From Vespula vulgaris (Eukaryota; Arthropoda; Insecta; Hymenoptera; Vespidae): a stretch of 64,000 bases of DNA. Under the pieces are notes generated by a model. The model made no database searches. It was not told the origin of the DNA and saw only the letters and a list, made by a program, of their open reading frames with translations. Below are positions 47,521 through 57,084 of the stretch, in pieces. The position numbers were made by a program, and so were the translations under genes. Position 1 is the stretch's first letter. The number at the start of each line of letters is the position of its first letter. The DNA lies in assembly GCF_905475345.1 (NCBI RefSeq), contig NC_066595.1, forward strand, positions 1,055,001 to 1,119,000, in the 5' to 3' direction.

Positions 47521-49230
47521 CTAATAAACCACTTGTTGCTCGAGATGATACTTGGCTTGACAGAGTTTTTGCAATCTCGAGATCCCCTTTTCTCGATTAT
47601 CTCCGTAAGCGAATTCCCAAGCGTCGAGAAGCATGTTGTAGTATCTAGGAACGTCGAAGAATTGCATGTACTCGTGACTGGTGCTCGTAGGGAAGATTTT
47701 TTCGAATCTATCCAATTGGGTCAATTCGTCCTCGTAAGCGATCAAATGACGAACGTCGTCCGGTGTAAGGTCCTCGATGATCTCGTCTATGTAATCCTCG
47801 CGATCGCGCAGATTAGCGTACAAAGATTGTTTGTGCCTCTCCTGATAGCTCAAGGTCGTCCTGTGGAGCCGTAGATCCAAGCACACCGCGTCCACCTGAT
47901 ATTTCTGAGATATCTTCTCCACGTCCTCGGTCGGCATGGTAGAGGGCAATTGAAAACCAGCGATATTGAAGACGTTCTTTATCAAGGGACCCTTGACCGC
48001 GTCGTCGAGGGTCGACGACGATTGCAAGGACGGAGATATGTTCACCTCGAGCAACCACGGTTTCAAATGTTCGTCTAATAAAATATCGAAACCGAAAAGT
48101 TCGTAACAACAGTACCTCGACTGCATGTTCGGTCTGCTGAGAGTATTGATCGACGATTCGCCGGCTATCATCGTCTTTACTACGATATCCTTCATGCTCG
48201 ACCACAATTTCGAGACGTTCACGTGTTCTCTCTCGAGGTAAGACCAAAGCGTCCTCAAGGTCCACTTGTGCCCGAAACACGAGTCAGCGCAATTGTTGCT
48301 CGTGTAGGTCGCGCTGCTCTTGTTTATACTGTAATTCGTTAAGTGCATGAAACGATCGCTGAGATAGTTTATGTCGTCGACGTATTTTACGGACGCGAAA
48401 CGGACCAAGCCGTCCGGATAAAGATAAATCTTTAAGGGATTGAAACTCGTCACGAGCACGTAAAGACGCAAATCGAATTTGGCACCGCCGATCAATTTCG
48501 GCTTCGACAAATATTGTTGGACGACCACGGGACGTTTCTTTGGTATTTGGGACCAACGATGAACGACGCGAATACCTCTTCCTCTTGCCGAAGCCGGAGG
48601 CTTGATTATCCATTTTTCCTTGCTACCAGATTTCTCCCAGATCTGATGGAAGCAACGTAGGTCCTGAGGTAACACGTAAGTTCTAGGAACGAAACCGAAC
48701 TCTCGTTTCCCGTACTTCGCCATCATCCTACTGACGTTACGCCACAAACGATCCTTCCGACCAACTTGAAACGTACCGGGAAAATGATTGACCTTTTGAA
48801 ACTCTTTCAAGTTTTTATAACACGCCGACTTCATGTGCTTGCCCCAAGTGCCCGACCATTCTTGGGACTTTTTCATCAACCGAAAACCAGAATTTACGAG
48901 CGTACGACGTACGATAATAGGCGTGATCGTACTCAATCGCCATTTTAGGTGTTTGCTCATTTCGTAGGGCAACGGGAGGCCCTTTGAGTCGAACGATTGG
49001 AACGCTATGTAAGGGGCTACGTTGTCGAAAAGACTTCTCCTGAATGGAAACTTGTACTTTTTCTCGTTGTCGGCATTGATCTCCTCGAGAGTGAGCAGAT
49101 TCCGATCGATATCTAAATAAGGCACGATTTCCTCGCTCTCTTCCTCGTACTGACTCTCCTCGAGGTCGCCCCCGTCTATGTCGTTCACTATACTCGAGAT
49201 CTCGTGATGATTGTACGCGATCACATCCAT
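47521..49230 (-). CDS. TTLL4: TTLL4-type tubulin polyglutamylase C, closest to canonical, 569 aa
   Basis: One coding exon. The frame is open up to 49278, but minus-strand sequence just before 49240 is a good splice acceptor (TGTTGTTACAG), so I take the ATG at 49230 (MDVIAYNHHE) and treat the upstream codons as intron. After an acidic N-terminus (ESQYEEESEE) come LKWRLSTITPIIVRR, WSGTWGKHMKS, NHFPGTFQVGRKDRLWRN, KWIIKPPASARGRGIRVVHR (KPPA at 210-213), FDLRLYVLVTS (252-262), HLTNYSINK (296-304), FGFDILLDE (379-387) and PWLLEVNISPSLQ (391-403). LTPDDVR (488-494) and YYNMLLDAWEFAYG close the protein. These match vertebrate TTLL4 almost motif for motif. It adds glutamate to tubulin C-terminal tails. 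It is first in transcription order of the array, and the only copy with visible 5' UTR exon signals, so it is probably the parental copy. Confidence 0.94.
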   Translation of the reverse strand: MDVIAYNHHEISSIVNDIDGGDLEESQYEEESEEIVPYLDIDRNLLTLEEINADNEKKYKFPFRRSLFDNVAPYIAFQSFDSKGLPLPYEMSKHLKWRLSTITPIIVRRTLVNSGFRLMKKSQEWSGTWGKHMKSACYKNLKEFQKVNHFPGTFQVGRKDRLWRNVSRMMAKYGKREFGFVPRTYVLPQDLRCFHQIWEKSGSKEKWIIKPPASARGRGIRVVHRWSQIPKKRPVVVQQYLSKPKLIGGAKFDLRLYVLVTSFNPLKIYLYPDGLVRFASVKYVDDINYLSDRFMHLTNYSINKSSATYTSNNCADSCFGHKWTLRTLWSYLEREHVNVSKLWSSMKDIVVKTMIAGESSINTLSRPNMQSRYCCYELFGFDILLDEHLKPWLLEVNISPSLQSSSTLDDAVKGPLIKNVFNIAGFQLPSTMPTEDVEKISQKYQVDAVCLDLRLHRTTLSYQERHKQSLYANLRDREDYIDEIIEDLTPDDVRHLIAYEDELTQLDRFEKIFPTSTSHEYMQFFDVPRYYNMLLDAWEFAYGDNREKGISRLQKLCQAKYHLEQQVVY

Positions 49231-49741
49231 CTCGATCGATCTGTAACAACATTTCAAAAGATTTTCATCGCGTTTCAATCTCGTTCTCGTTCCTCCGTCG
49301 CGAATTCCAGTAAAACCATGCCTCGATATTTCTCTTTTCTCTTTTCTTTTCTTTTCTTCTCTTTTGCTTTTGCTTATACACGGCTATATGAAAAAATCGT
49401 AACGTCTCTGTAACGTCGTGACTCTATCGATCGGTCGCTTCGATAAAATGATCGATAAAAGCCGCGATCTCTCTTAAGTATTATGTTTTTAATCGACCCT
49501 TTAAATATATTCATCGAACGTTCATAAATTTAATGGCATAAATTCACGTCCGACTTGGAAGTTTAATGCGACGTTTATTCTTAATAGTTTATGGCAAAGG
49601 ATATTCGTGAATTTTAATTTGATCGATATCGGAAAGGCGTGGAACGCGTAAAAATGTTCTTTAAAATGGAACAAAGAAACCGTGGAAAGTTAAAAGAAAA
49701 GAAAAGAAAAGAAAGGAAAGGAAAGAAAAAGATTCTCTCAC

Positions 49742-49801
49742 CTATCGTATCTAAGAACGATTAGCAGTGAACATTGCGCTTTGACGTCCGCAGTGAACTG
49801 C
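49742..49801 (-). other. Candidate 5' UTR exon of TTLL4-like gene C
   Basis: On the minus strand, a segment of about 56 nt (roughly 49799-49743) is bounded by an acceptor-like TTTTTGTTGCAG and a donor-like TAG/GTGAGA. It could splice to the acceptor at 49241 in front of the coding exon. It carries a short upstream ATG frame (MFTANRS then stop). The splice sites are seen; the transcript is inferred. Confidence 0.45.
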
Positions 49802-49879
49802 AACAAAAAGATAGAAACGATGTTAAAATCACAAGAACGAAAGTGTACGATATAATTCAATAAAGCAAATATACGTTCG

Positions 49880-51600
49880 ACGGTTATTACGATAATCGCG
49901 TAATAATATTTTCTATCAAGAAGAATGCGCTCTATGCGTCGATGCTCACGTAAACGTTCGCTGCTGTCATCAACGATGACGTCTTAACGTCAGCATAATT
50001 GCTAGTGCAATCATTCGCACGTAAATCAAATATACGCCGATCGTGTGCCGCACACAAAGGAAGAAGTTCTCATCGATCAATGTAAATATCTGCATATATG
50101 TGTGTGCGGGTATATTTATACACCTATATCAGTATACGAGAATCGACAAGTAACTTCTGACGAATATAAAATTTGTTGAATATAAATGTAAGCCGATATA
50201 TTTAATTTGATTTGCGTCTACAGTTAAAAGTTTGTCAGTTTGCATTTTTATTTAAGTATCGAGAGAATCGATCCGTAAAGCTATTAAATTCCCATCACCG
50301 TGGATTCTAATCGAAATCTCATTTGCATTAGAAAAGACGTTTCGCGTCAGAACTTTTGCTAATATTCTGTAAATTCGCAAGATTTTTACTTATGGCCAAA
50401 AATGTCAAATAAAATCAATGATAGCTTCTCGAACAACGTCCAAACAACTCGAGTCGGCTAAATATATTTTGTCGAACAGTTAACAAAATAAAAGTGGAGG
50501 CGTCGACCAAACTGCTTCTATTGTATTTGAAGGACGTAAGTAGATTCGATGCAAAGTACAATCAAGGTTAATTGTAAGTAAATACGAACGAGGTGAGAAA
50601 ATAAGAACGTATACCGTATTCTTTTTATTTCTATGATCTTTATTCTTCTCGATACAGAAATATCATCTTTGGTTTGCATTAAAGGTTGTACCGAGAAAAA
50701 AGAAAACGTTATATTAAAATTTGTTGAAAAAAATTTCTGGCCAAACTGCTTGGAAAAACCCAAGAGTATACAGAGGGTCGGTCTTAAAAGTAATAAAATG
50801 ATTTTTGAAAGTTGATAAATCCTTTTCGAGACCCTTTGGTTCGTAGATAATAAGATTGTAAATTCAAAACTTGACAAAAAAGAAAACGTAGAAATTATAC
50901 TGAGAAGTTTGGGAAAGTAGTAATTGATTTTTACGATCATCTATTAGCAACTATCAGCATCTACTAGAAATTTCTGATTAAATTGCTTGGGAAAATTCAA
51001 AGCTATACATAGAATCATAAAAGTATCTAAATGATTTTTGAAAGTCGATAAGTCCTTGTCAAGATCCTTTGGTTTGTAAATAATAAGCTTGTAGTTTAAA
51101 AAAGTGAAAAAAGAATTATAGAAATTATACTAAAAAAATCTGGAAAAATAATAATAGATTTTTACAATCATCTACTAGCAACTTTTGGTTCACTTCTGCA
51201 TCAACGTTCACCCTGACCTTTTATCTTTGGTCACTCGTTCCGTAAACGGATGCGTATCCTGGCTTCATTTCCCAACCTATAATTATTTAACGTGTCATTT
51301 TCTTGTACGTAAAAATAGAAGGGAGAATATTTTCATTTCATTTTAATCGACTTATTTCGTTAATTGTAAGAAGGATCGGATGTGGTCGGGTGAAATTGAT
51401 TAAATACTTGATCACTATTCGAACAAGACAATTTTATTGTAATAATCTCACAATGAAATATTTCTGCATTTAGCAAAAGATAACGGGAATCTTTATGTCT
51501 ACGAAAAAAAAAAAGAAAAAAAAAAAGAAAGAAAGAAAAGTAGAAAACTATGTTCTTAAACTTAACAAGTTAACATATATTTTCTATAATAATCGATATA
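49880..51600. other. Intergenic between E(spl) gene 2 and the TTLL4 array
   Basis: AT-rich with no gene recognised, except for the tandem duplication at 50731-51186. There is a poly-A/purine tract at 51505-51540. Confidence 0.6.
50731..51186. repeat. Two-copy tandem duplication, unit about 237 bp
   Basis: Units start near 50731 and 50968. Shared landmarks in order: AATTTCTG, TGCTTGG, ATGATTTTTGAAAGT, GATAA.TCCTT, CCTTTGGTT, TAGAAATTATACT, GATTTTTAC and ATCATCTA.TAGCAACT. Divergence is perhaps 20-25% by eye. No coding frame is conserved across copies. Confidence 0.85.
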
Positions 51601-51644
51601 CTTTGCCTCAAAAATAGTTATATCTCAGGTACAAAATGGAACCC

Positions 51645-51652
51645 TATCACAG
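51645..51652 (-). promoter_or_regulatory. K-box (miR-2 family site) in E(spl) gene 2 3' flank
   Basis: The minus strand reads CTGTGATA, an 8-mer complement of the miR-2/13 5' end. It lies about 365 bp past the stop and about 16 nt beyond a minus-strand AATAAA (51673-51668), so it sits near the likely cleavage site. If that signal is used, the K-box could fall just inside or just outside the mRNA. Confidence 0.6.
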
Positions 51653-51661
51653 ACGTTACAT

Positions 51662-51668
51662 TAAAGCT
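51662..51668 (-). promoter_or_regulatory. Brd-box in E(spl) gene 2 3' flank
   Basis: The minus strand reads AGCTTTA, the Bearded-box, complementary to the miR-4/miR-79 seed. It sits in a small palindrome (AATAAAGCTTTAAT). Confidence 0.6.
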
Positions 51669-51842
51669 TTATTACTTACATTACTGGAAAAGAAGCAAAC
51701 CTACCTATCGATCGTGATATAAAGAGACATAAACATAGAGAATTATAAAGGAAGTGAGAGAGGGAAGTGCGACGAGGACAAACGATATACATATGCCCAT
51801 AAAACACACTAAAAATTGTACGTTCGATAATATAGTAATATT

Positions 51843-51850
51843 TGGAAGAC
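51843..51850 (-). promoter_or_regulatory. GY-box (miR-7 site) in E(spl) gene 2 3' flank
   Basis: The minus strand reads GTCTTCCA, a perfect 8-mer complement of the miR-7 5' end (UGGAAGAC), 165 bp past the stop codon and well inside the expected 3' UTR. Confidence 0.65.
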
Positions 51851-52014
51851 AATGATTCGTCGTTTTTCTCCTTCGATTACAATGATCGTCCATAGAAAAG
51901 AGAAACTTCGATTACAATTATCGTCCGTAGTTAGAATTAGAAACGTCTCACGCACCAACGAAGAGTCCACTAGAATTTTATCGTTGCGATCTACGTTGTA
52001 GATTCGACGTAGAT

Positions 52015-52683
52015 TCACCAAGGTCTCCAAACGGGACCAGAAGATTCTAAGGATTCCCCGGAGGAGCTGGCAACGCTAAAAGGACTTTGTGGGGGCGTGT
52101 AAACGTTCTGATGTACACCGACGGTCGTAGTCGTGGTCATGGTCGTCATCGTTGCCGTAATCGTCGACGTTACGGATTCGGGAAAACCCTTGCTGGTACT
52201 TGGAACCGACGAGACGGAGGAAACGGAAGAGTTCGTTGAGGACGAAGAACCTTCCAATCTTCGAAGACAACCGCCAAGATGCCTCATAAGCTGAGCACCA
52301 GCGGCTGGATGAACAGCGGCGGCAACTGGAGTCGACAGGAACGTTGATACCTCTTGAGCACATTGCGTGAATCCCTCGCGGAATCTGTCCGCATAACTGT
52401 TTTCTGGCGTAAGAGTTAATCTACGTGCTGCCCTCAACGTATGAAGATGCCGAACTGTCAATTCAAGGATATCAGCTTTCTCCAACTTGGCGACGTTTTC
52501 CCCTTCGGCTTGAAGAGCGGTAACCATGAGATCCTTTAGTTCATCCAAACATCGGTTAATACGTGCTCTTCTTTTCCTCTCAAGCATCGGCTTCATAACC
52601 TTGCGATATTGGTAGGTCCTTGACACTGGTTCCTCGTACTCCATGCCGGTGACGGGTGCATAACTCGTATGCGGCGCCATCAT
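52015..52683 (-). CDS. E(spl): E(spl) bHLH-Orange-WRPW repressor, intronless, 222 aa
   Basis: One exon. Residues 20-58 (VSRTYQYRKVMKPMLERKRR onwards to RINRCLDELKDLMVTALQ) are the E(spl)-type basic region and helix 1 with the class Pro. EGENVAKLEKADILELTVRH (60-79) is helix 2. The Orange domain is at about 96-143 (SYADRFREGFTQCAQEVSTF and QLMRHLGGCLRRLE). A Ser/Thr-rich linker, YTPPQSPFSV and the terminal WRPW (219-222) follow. Length and lack of introns match Drosophila E(spl) bHLH genes, which Notch/Su(H) directly activates. The protein represses proneural genes through Groucho. The start MMAPHT is the first ATG of the frame. The upstream Su(H) pair and E-box and the downstream miRNA-type boxes support this identity. 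Closest to the mbeta/mgamma type by eye; the exact orthologue is not settled. Confidence 0.95.
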   Translation of the reverse strand: MMAPHTSYAPVTGMEYEEPVSRTYQYRKVMKPMLERKRRARINRCLDELKDLMVTALQAEGENVAKLEKADILELTVRHLHTLRAARRLTLTPENSYADRFREGFTQCAQEVSTFLSTPVAAAVHPAAGAQLMRHLGGCLRRLEGSSSSTNSSVSSVSSVPSTSKGFPESVTSTITATMTTMTTTTTVGVHQNVYTPPQSPFSVASSSGESLESSGPVWRPW

Positions 52684-52794
52684 TTAATTTCTTCTCTCTT
52701 TTACACTCGTTTTATTATATCAAGTAACACTTGTCACACGAGTCGCAGACGATTATTCGCTGCGATTATTCTTATATACCATATGATACAGTAT

Positions 52795-52796
<2 letters not shown>

Positions 52797-52825
<29 letters not shown>
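52797..52825. repeat. (AAT)n microsatellite in the E(spl) gene 2 leader
   Basis: AAT triplets about nine times. It lies about 115-140 bp upstream of the start codon, within the inferred 5' UTR. Confidence 0.9.
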
Positions 52826-53021
52826 TGGCGATAAGAATAATAATATTGACAATAGTGATAATAAGGTAACGCGTGATAAAACACTACTTGTGTATATTAA
52901 CTTGATTATTATCGTTATACATATACATATAGAATATATATATATATATGTGCGTATATGCGTGTATGTGTATTCTCGGTGTGCCGAGGAAAGCGACGTT
53001 AACGCATCCGTGTTTGTCACG

Positions 53022-53060
53022 TTTCTGAGTTGGTTACGAGCGAGCGTGCCGTAGTTATAC
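53022..53060 (-). promoter_or_regulatory. Candidate TATA/Inr core promoter of E(spl) gene 2
   Basis: The minus strand has TATAAC at 53059-53054 and an Inr-like TCAGA at 53028-53024, whose A at 53026 lies 33 bp downstream. This would give a 5' UTR of about 340 nt. The match is modest, but the spacing and the position relative to the Su(H) pair fit. Confidence 0.4.
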
Positions 53061-53138
53061 CACCAGTCCCACCACCGGATTGGTAGTTGGGCCCGGCAAT
53101 TCGCCCCTCTCTTTTAGAGTTCGCGCGCCGTAAGCGCA

Positions 53139-53169
53139 CGGTCGGTCGGTCGGTCGGTCGGTCGGTCGG
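53139..53169. repeat. (CGGT)n microsatellite
   Basis: About seven CGGT tetramers in the GC-rich promoter block, 36 bp from the Su(H) pair. Confidence 0.95.
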
Positions 53170-53204
53170 GCGATCGGCCGGCCGGCAGCCGGAGGAGCGT
53201 GTAT

Positions 53205-53237
53205 CGTGGGAAGCTCCCGGGCCGGAGCGTTCCCACA
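53205..53237. promoter_or_regulatory. Su(H) paired site (SPS) of E(spl) gene 2
   Basis: CGTGGGAA at 53205-53212 and TTCCCACA at 53230-53237 are two high-affinity CSL sites facing each other. The cores GTGGGAA and TTCCCAC are 17 bp apart, within the 15-17 bp known for SPS elements of Drosophila E(spl) and mammalian Hes1. There, the pair supports cooperative dimerisation of Notch-CSL-Mastermind complexes. It lies about 520 bp upstream of the ATG and 180-210 bp upstream of the proposed TSS, a typical place. Confidence 0.8.
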
Positions 53238-53414
53238 GACCGGGAGCCTGTGGCCGGGAGCCTAAGGCCTACAGCCTAAGGCCAAGAGAGCCTCGGGCCA
53301 AGAGAGCCTCCGAGTCTCGAGGCCCAAAGAGCGAATCGATCGTGGGGAGTGGTAGAGCTTGCCGTAGGACCCAACCGAGAGGAGGGTCACGAGAAGAGGA
53401 CTTTTTCTTTAACA

Positions 53415-53421
53415 CACCTGC
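53415..53421 (-). promoter_or_regulatory. Proneural A-site E-box
   Basis: The minus strand reads GCAGGTG, a match to the Achaete/Scute-Daughterless consensus GCAGSTG. It lies 178 bp upstream of the Su(H) pair. In Drosophila E(spl) genes the combination SPS plus A-site gives synergistic Notch and proneural activation. Confidence 0.6.
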
Positions 53422-53445
53422 GTACAAAGTCGTCGTAGTCGTCCT

Positions 53446-53449
53446 CCTC

Positions 53450-53488
<39 letters not shown>
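53446..53488. repeat. (CT)n microsatellite
   Basis: A pure CT run on plus just upstream of the A-site. Confidence 0.95.
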
Positions 53489-53492
<4 letters not shown>

Positions 53493-56400
53493 CCTCTTAT
53501 AAACCCTTGTTGATGCGTCGGTGAGACGCGAGACGAGAAAAGAAAAAGAAAAAAGAAAGGAAGAAAAAGAAAAGAGCCGTCTAGCACACGCCACGACGCG
53601 CGACGATACTCGTGCCTCTCTCGTGACTCCCTCCCCTCTTTTCCTTCTTCTCCTTCTCCTCCACTTCTTCTCCCTCTTCCTCTTCCTCTTCCACGCTGCA
53701 CACGTATATATCTCTGCGCTCGATGACTTTGCCTCGTAACTTTCGACAGATAAAGAGATATGTGTCGAATTTCGATCGATCGAGCTCGCGATTTCTAATA
53801 TCTCCTTCACTCGCGATTTTTTTTCTCGTTTTCTTTCCTCTTCTTTTTTTCTTTTTTACTTTTTTATCTCTTCTTCCTTTTTTTCTATTCTTTTTTTTTT
53901 TTTGGTGACTCGGCGCTCGTCTCCAAGTTCGAGACACCTTCCGTTCGTTCAATATTTCACGTCGCGATTTTGCCAAATTATCCGTAATGAAAGAAAAGAG
54001 GACGAGAAAAAAACGAATTCCTCTAATCGATACACGTTTTCGTGGAACGAATCGTTGGAAGTTGAGAACGCGAAACTTATATCTGGTGAGAACACGATCG
54101 AAATAAGAAATAACACTTAACGTGCGCTCGGAATTCGCGAGATAGCTTTTGCTCGGGATAGAAGGACTCGGGGTGCTTGGGAGGGGAGGGATCGCGCTTT
54201 CGGGGAAAATATTCTGAGATGCAGAAGCGACGCTACCGTCGCATTAGATCGAACGTATCTCCCATCTTCGTGATCGCATGACAACCGGTTTCCTGCCTCG
54301 GGATCGAAACGAGTCGTTCGGACGTCGATTTTTCGAATTAAACGTAGGATCTTAATGACCCTCTTTCTCTCTCTTTCTCTCTTTTAAGGATAGGAGATAG
54401 ACTACGCTTACGGGACTTAACGAGGTGTTTAGTCCCCTTAGAAGGTAATACCCTAAACAAGGACCGAATAGACCGCTCGAAATTTTACGATTCCAGTCAA
54501 AAGTAAACGCAAAATTTCCTTTTGTAAAGATGTTCAAGATTTACGAGAAAAGGTAATATTTTTGTAAAAGCATTTATTATATACCGTCCCTCGGTTCAGG
54601 GTATTTCAGTTTGCATTGACATTTTTGTAAAATTTACAATCTCTAACGAAAATTTTGTCAAGGAAATAAGAAGGATTAGGATTTGGTAATTGTCCGACCA
54701 AAATTTCTTCTAATGGGAATGAACAATATTTTTTATATAAATTATGACAAAGGTTCGAAATATTTCTTCGTCGGTTTGTTTATTTTATAAAAGTTTAAAT
54801 ACGAAATCATTAATCGTGTACTGTCAAAGTCGATTCAATTTAGAATCGGGTAAGTACAACGACGGTTGTTTAATAATACGTTCGGGGAGAATGGAGTCCC
54901 TTCTTCCGTCATTGTTCCATCAAACAGTTATTACCACCATAATCTCGCCCTGTCGAGTAACAGGATCGAAACGTGCGTAGGAAGAAAATACGTTCCATCA
55001 TGGCGTGCACGAGACAGAGAGAGAAGAGAGAAAGAGAGAGAGAGAGAGAGAGACAGTCAGGCCATCCGATGTAACAATTAACGTCAAAAGCCAGCGACTA
55101 CCGTAGAAAGAGAGAGAGAGAGAGATCGAGGGTTGAAAATTCCCTTTACAAGTTCCTTTGTTCGTGTTAGAGTCAAAGCATCGATACGACTGTCGATTTC
55201 ATTTGAAATAATTAATGAAACATTTTATTTATGACCGCTTTTTTGACATGTTGTATAAAAATAGAATTATTTTTTCTTCTATATCCAAAGAGAATTAATT
55301 ATATAGAAATATAATATAATTCCAAATTACAAGGATTATTTTTATATATATTTATATTTTATAATCAAATGATCCAATTAACGTTAAAAAGAAATATTTC
55401 CAACTACCGACCAAATGGATTCGTTAGATAATTTTGAATTAAAATTTTTTTGCAATTAAAATTAATGGATTTACATTTGTTAACGGAAACGTCTGTGACC
55501 TTTTAACATTGTAATAAATTTATGTATTTGTAACATTAACACGTATTTATTTATAACATACGATTTTATGGATCTTCGATAAGAATGTATTTTCTTTAAC
55601 CATTAAGTCGTTATAGTAAAACGATTGATCTGCGGTTACGATTTAAACCCGATTTGAGACATTGGCTCGAATCGATGGAATGCTCGTAAAAATGAACCTC
55701 CGTAATTATCGTACCTATCTTTTTTTTTTACAGCGAGTATATATGTTAATTATTACATATTTACAATCGTGACGATCGATTGTTTTCTTACCGAGGACAA
55801 GAGGATCTTCCGATGCATCAACAATATTAATTTTCTGTTTTGTGTGTGTGTGTGTATATATATATATTTATATTTATATACACATACAAATTATACACAA
55901 ACATATATAAATATATATATACACAAAATAGTAAACTGGAGATGGTATAAGTAAGTGCATATATACGTGAAGCACACATAGAGAAAAGAGAGAGAGAGAG
56001 AGAGAGAGAAAAGTGACGGTGTGTTGGCAGAGAGCAGCAGGATAATTACACTGATTGGTCATCCGAGCCGGATGCTCGCACACGCACGATACTCCTCTCT
56101 CTCTCTCTCTCTCTCTCTCTCATCTCTCTTTTCTCCCTTCATCTCTCGTTCTCTTGCTCTCGCGCACACGCGCCGGTCGAGGCAACAAAACGAGCTTTAT
56201 CCGTGCACAAGCAGGCAGGCAGGAGGCAGAGAGGCAGGGAACAGACACGGCGCTACCGGTGCACACCGGGACACCAGCTACATATTATTACCAGCGTTAA
56301 CAACTCGTTATATCCAAGCGGTGTGCCTTCTTCTCGATCGAAAGCTACGATTTCCGCGCGCGAGAACGCGCGCTCGTAAGAGAGAAAGGGAAAGAGAGAG

Positions 56401-56564
56401 AGAGAGAGAGAGAGAGACTCTCTTCCAAAAGAGCGATATTCGTTTGTCGGTCATAAACGATCATTATATCGTTCTTCGTTTATACTCGATCGAAATGTTT
56501 CAGATCGAGTAACTCACTTCGTTACATTAACCAAAGAACCAAGGAAGATTAAAAAATAACTCAG

Positions 56565-56565
<1 letters not shown>

Positions 56566-56614
<49 letters not shown>
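56566..56614. repeat. (GA)n microsatellite
   Basis: A pure GA run of about 49 bp. Confidence 0.95.
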
Positions 56615-56619
<5 letters not shown>

Positions 56620-57051
56620 AGAGAGAGCACGTATCGAATAAAAACATATATTTACCTACATATACATACGTAGTTTACGCATAACGTTCTACCTGCGTAA
56701 TCGAGGCTCGAGTCATTAATGTCAATCCGAATCAATTTCGGTTAAGACCCAGAGAGAAACGAGGAGCGATCTCCATTCCATTTTGAGGTAATTAAAAATC
56801 GAAAGGAAAATTTGCTTTTGAGTGGGGCGATAAGATGGAGGAACGAGGAGGAAGGAGAGAAGAGAAAAATTACATATCTTTCGTGATCGAACATTTTTCT
56901 CGTACGCTTTGGTAATCGGATTAAATACTTCCGTACTATTTCTATCACTTTCTCTCTCTCTCTCTCTCTCTTTTACGTTCTCTATATGTTCCGATATTCG
57001 AAAGGTTGGCAGACACCAAAATTCCAAGCGTGTATCCAAGGTGCTCTTTCT

Positions 57052-57084
<33 letters not shown>

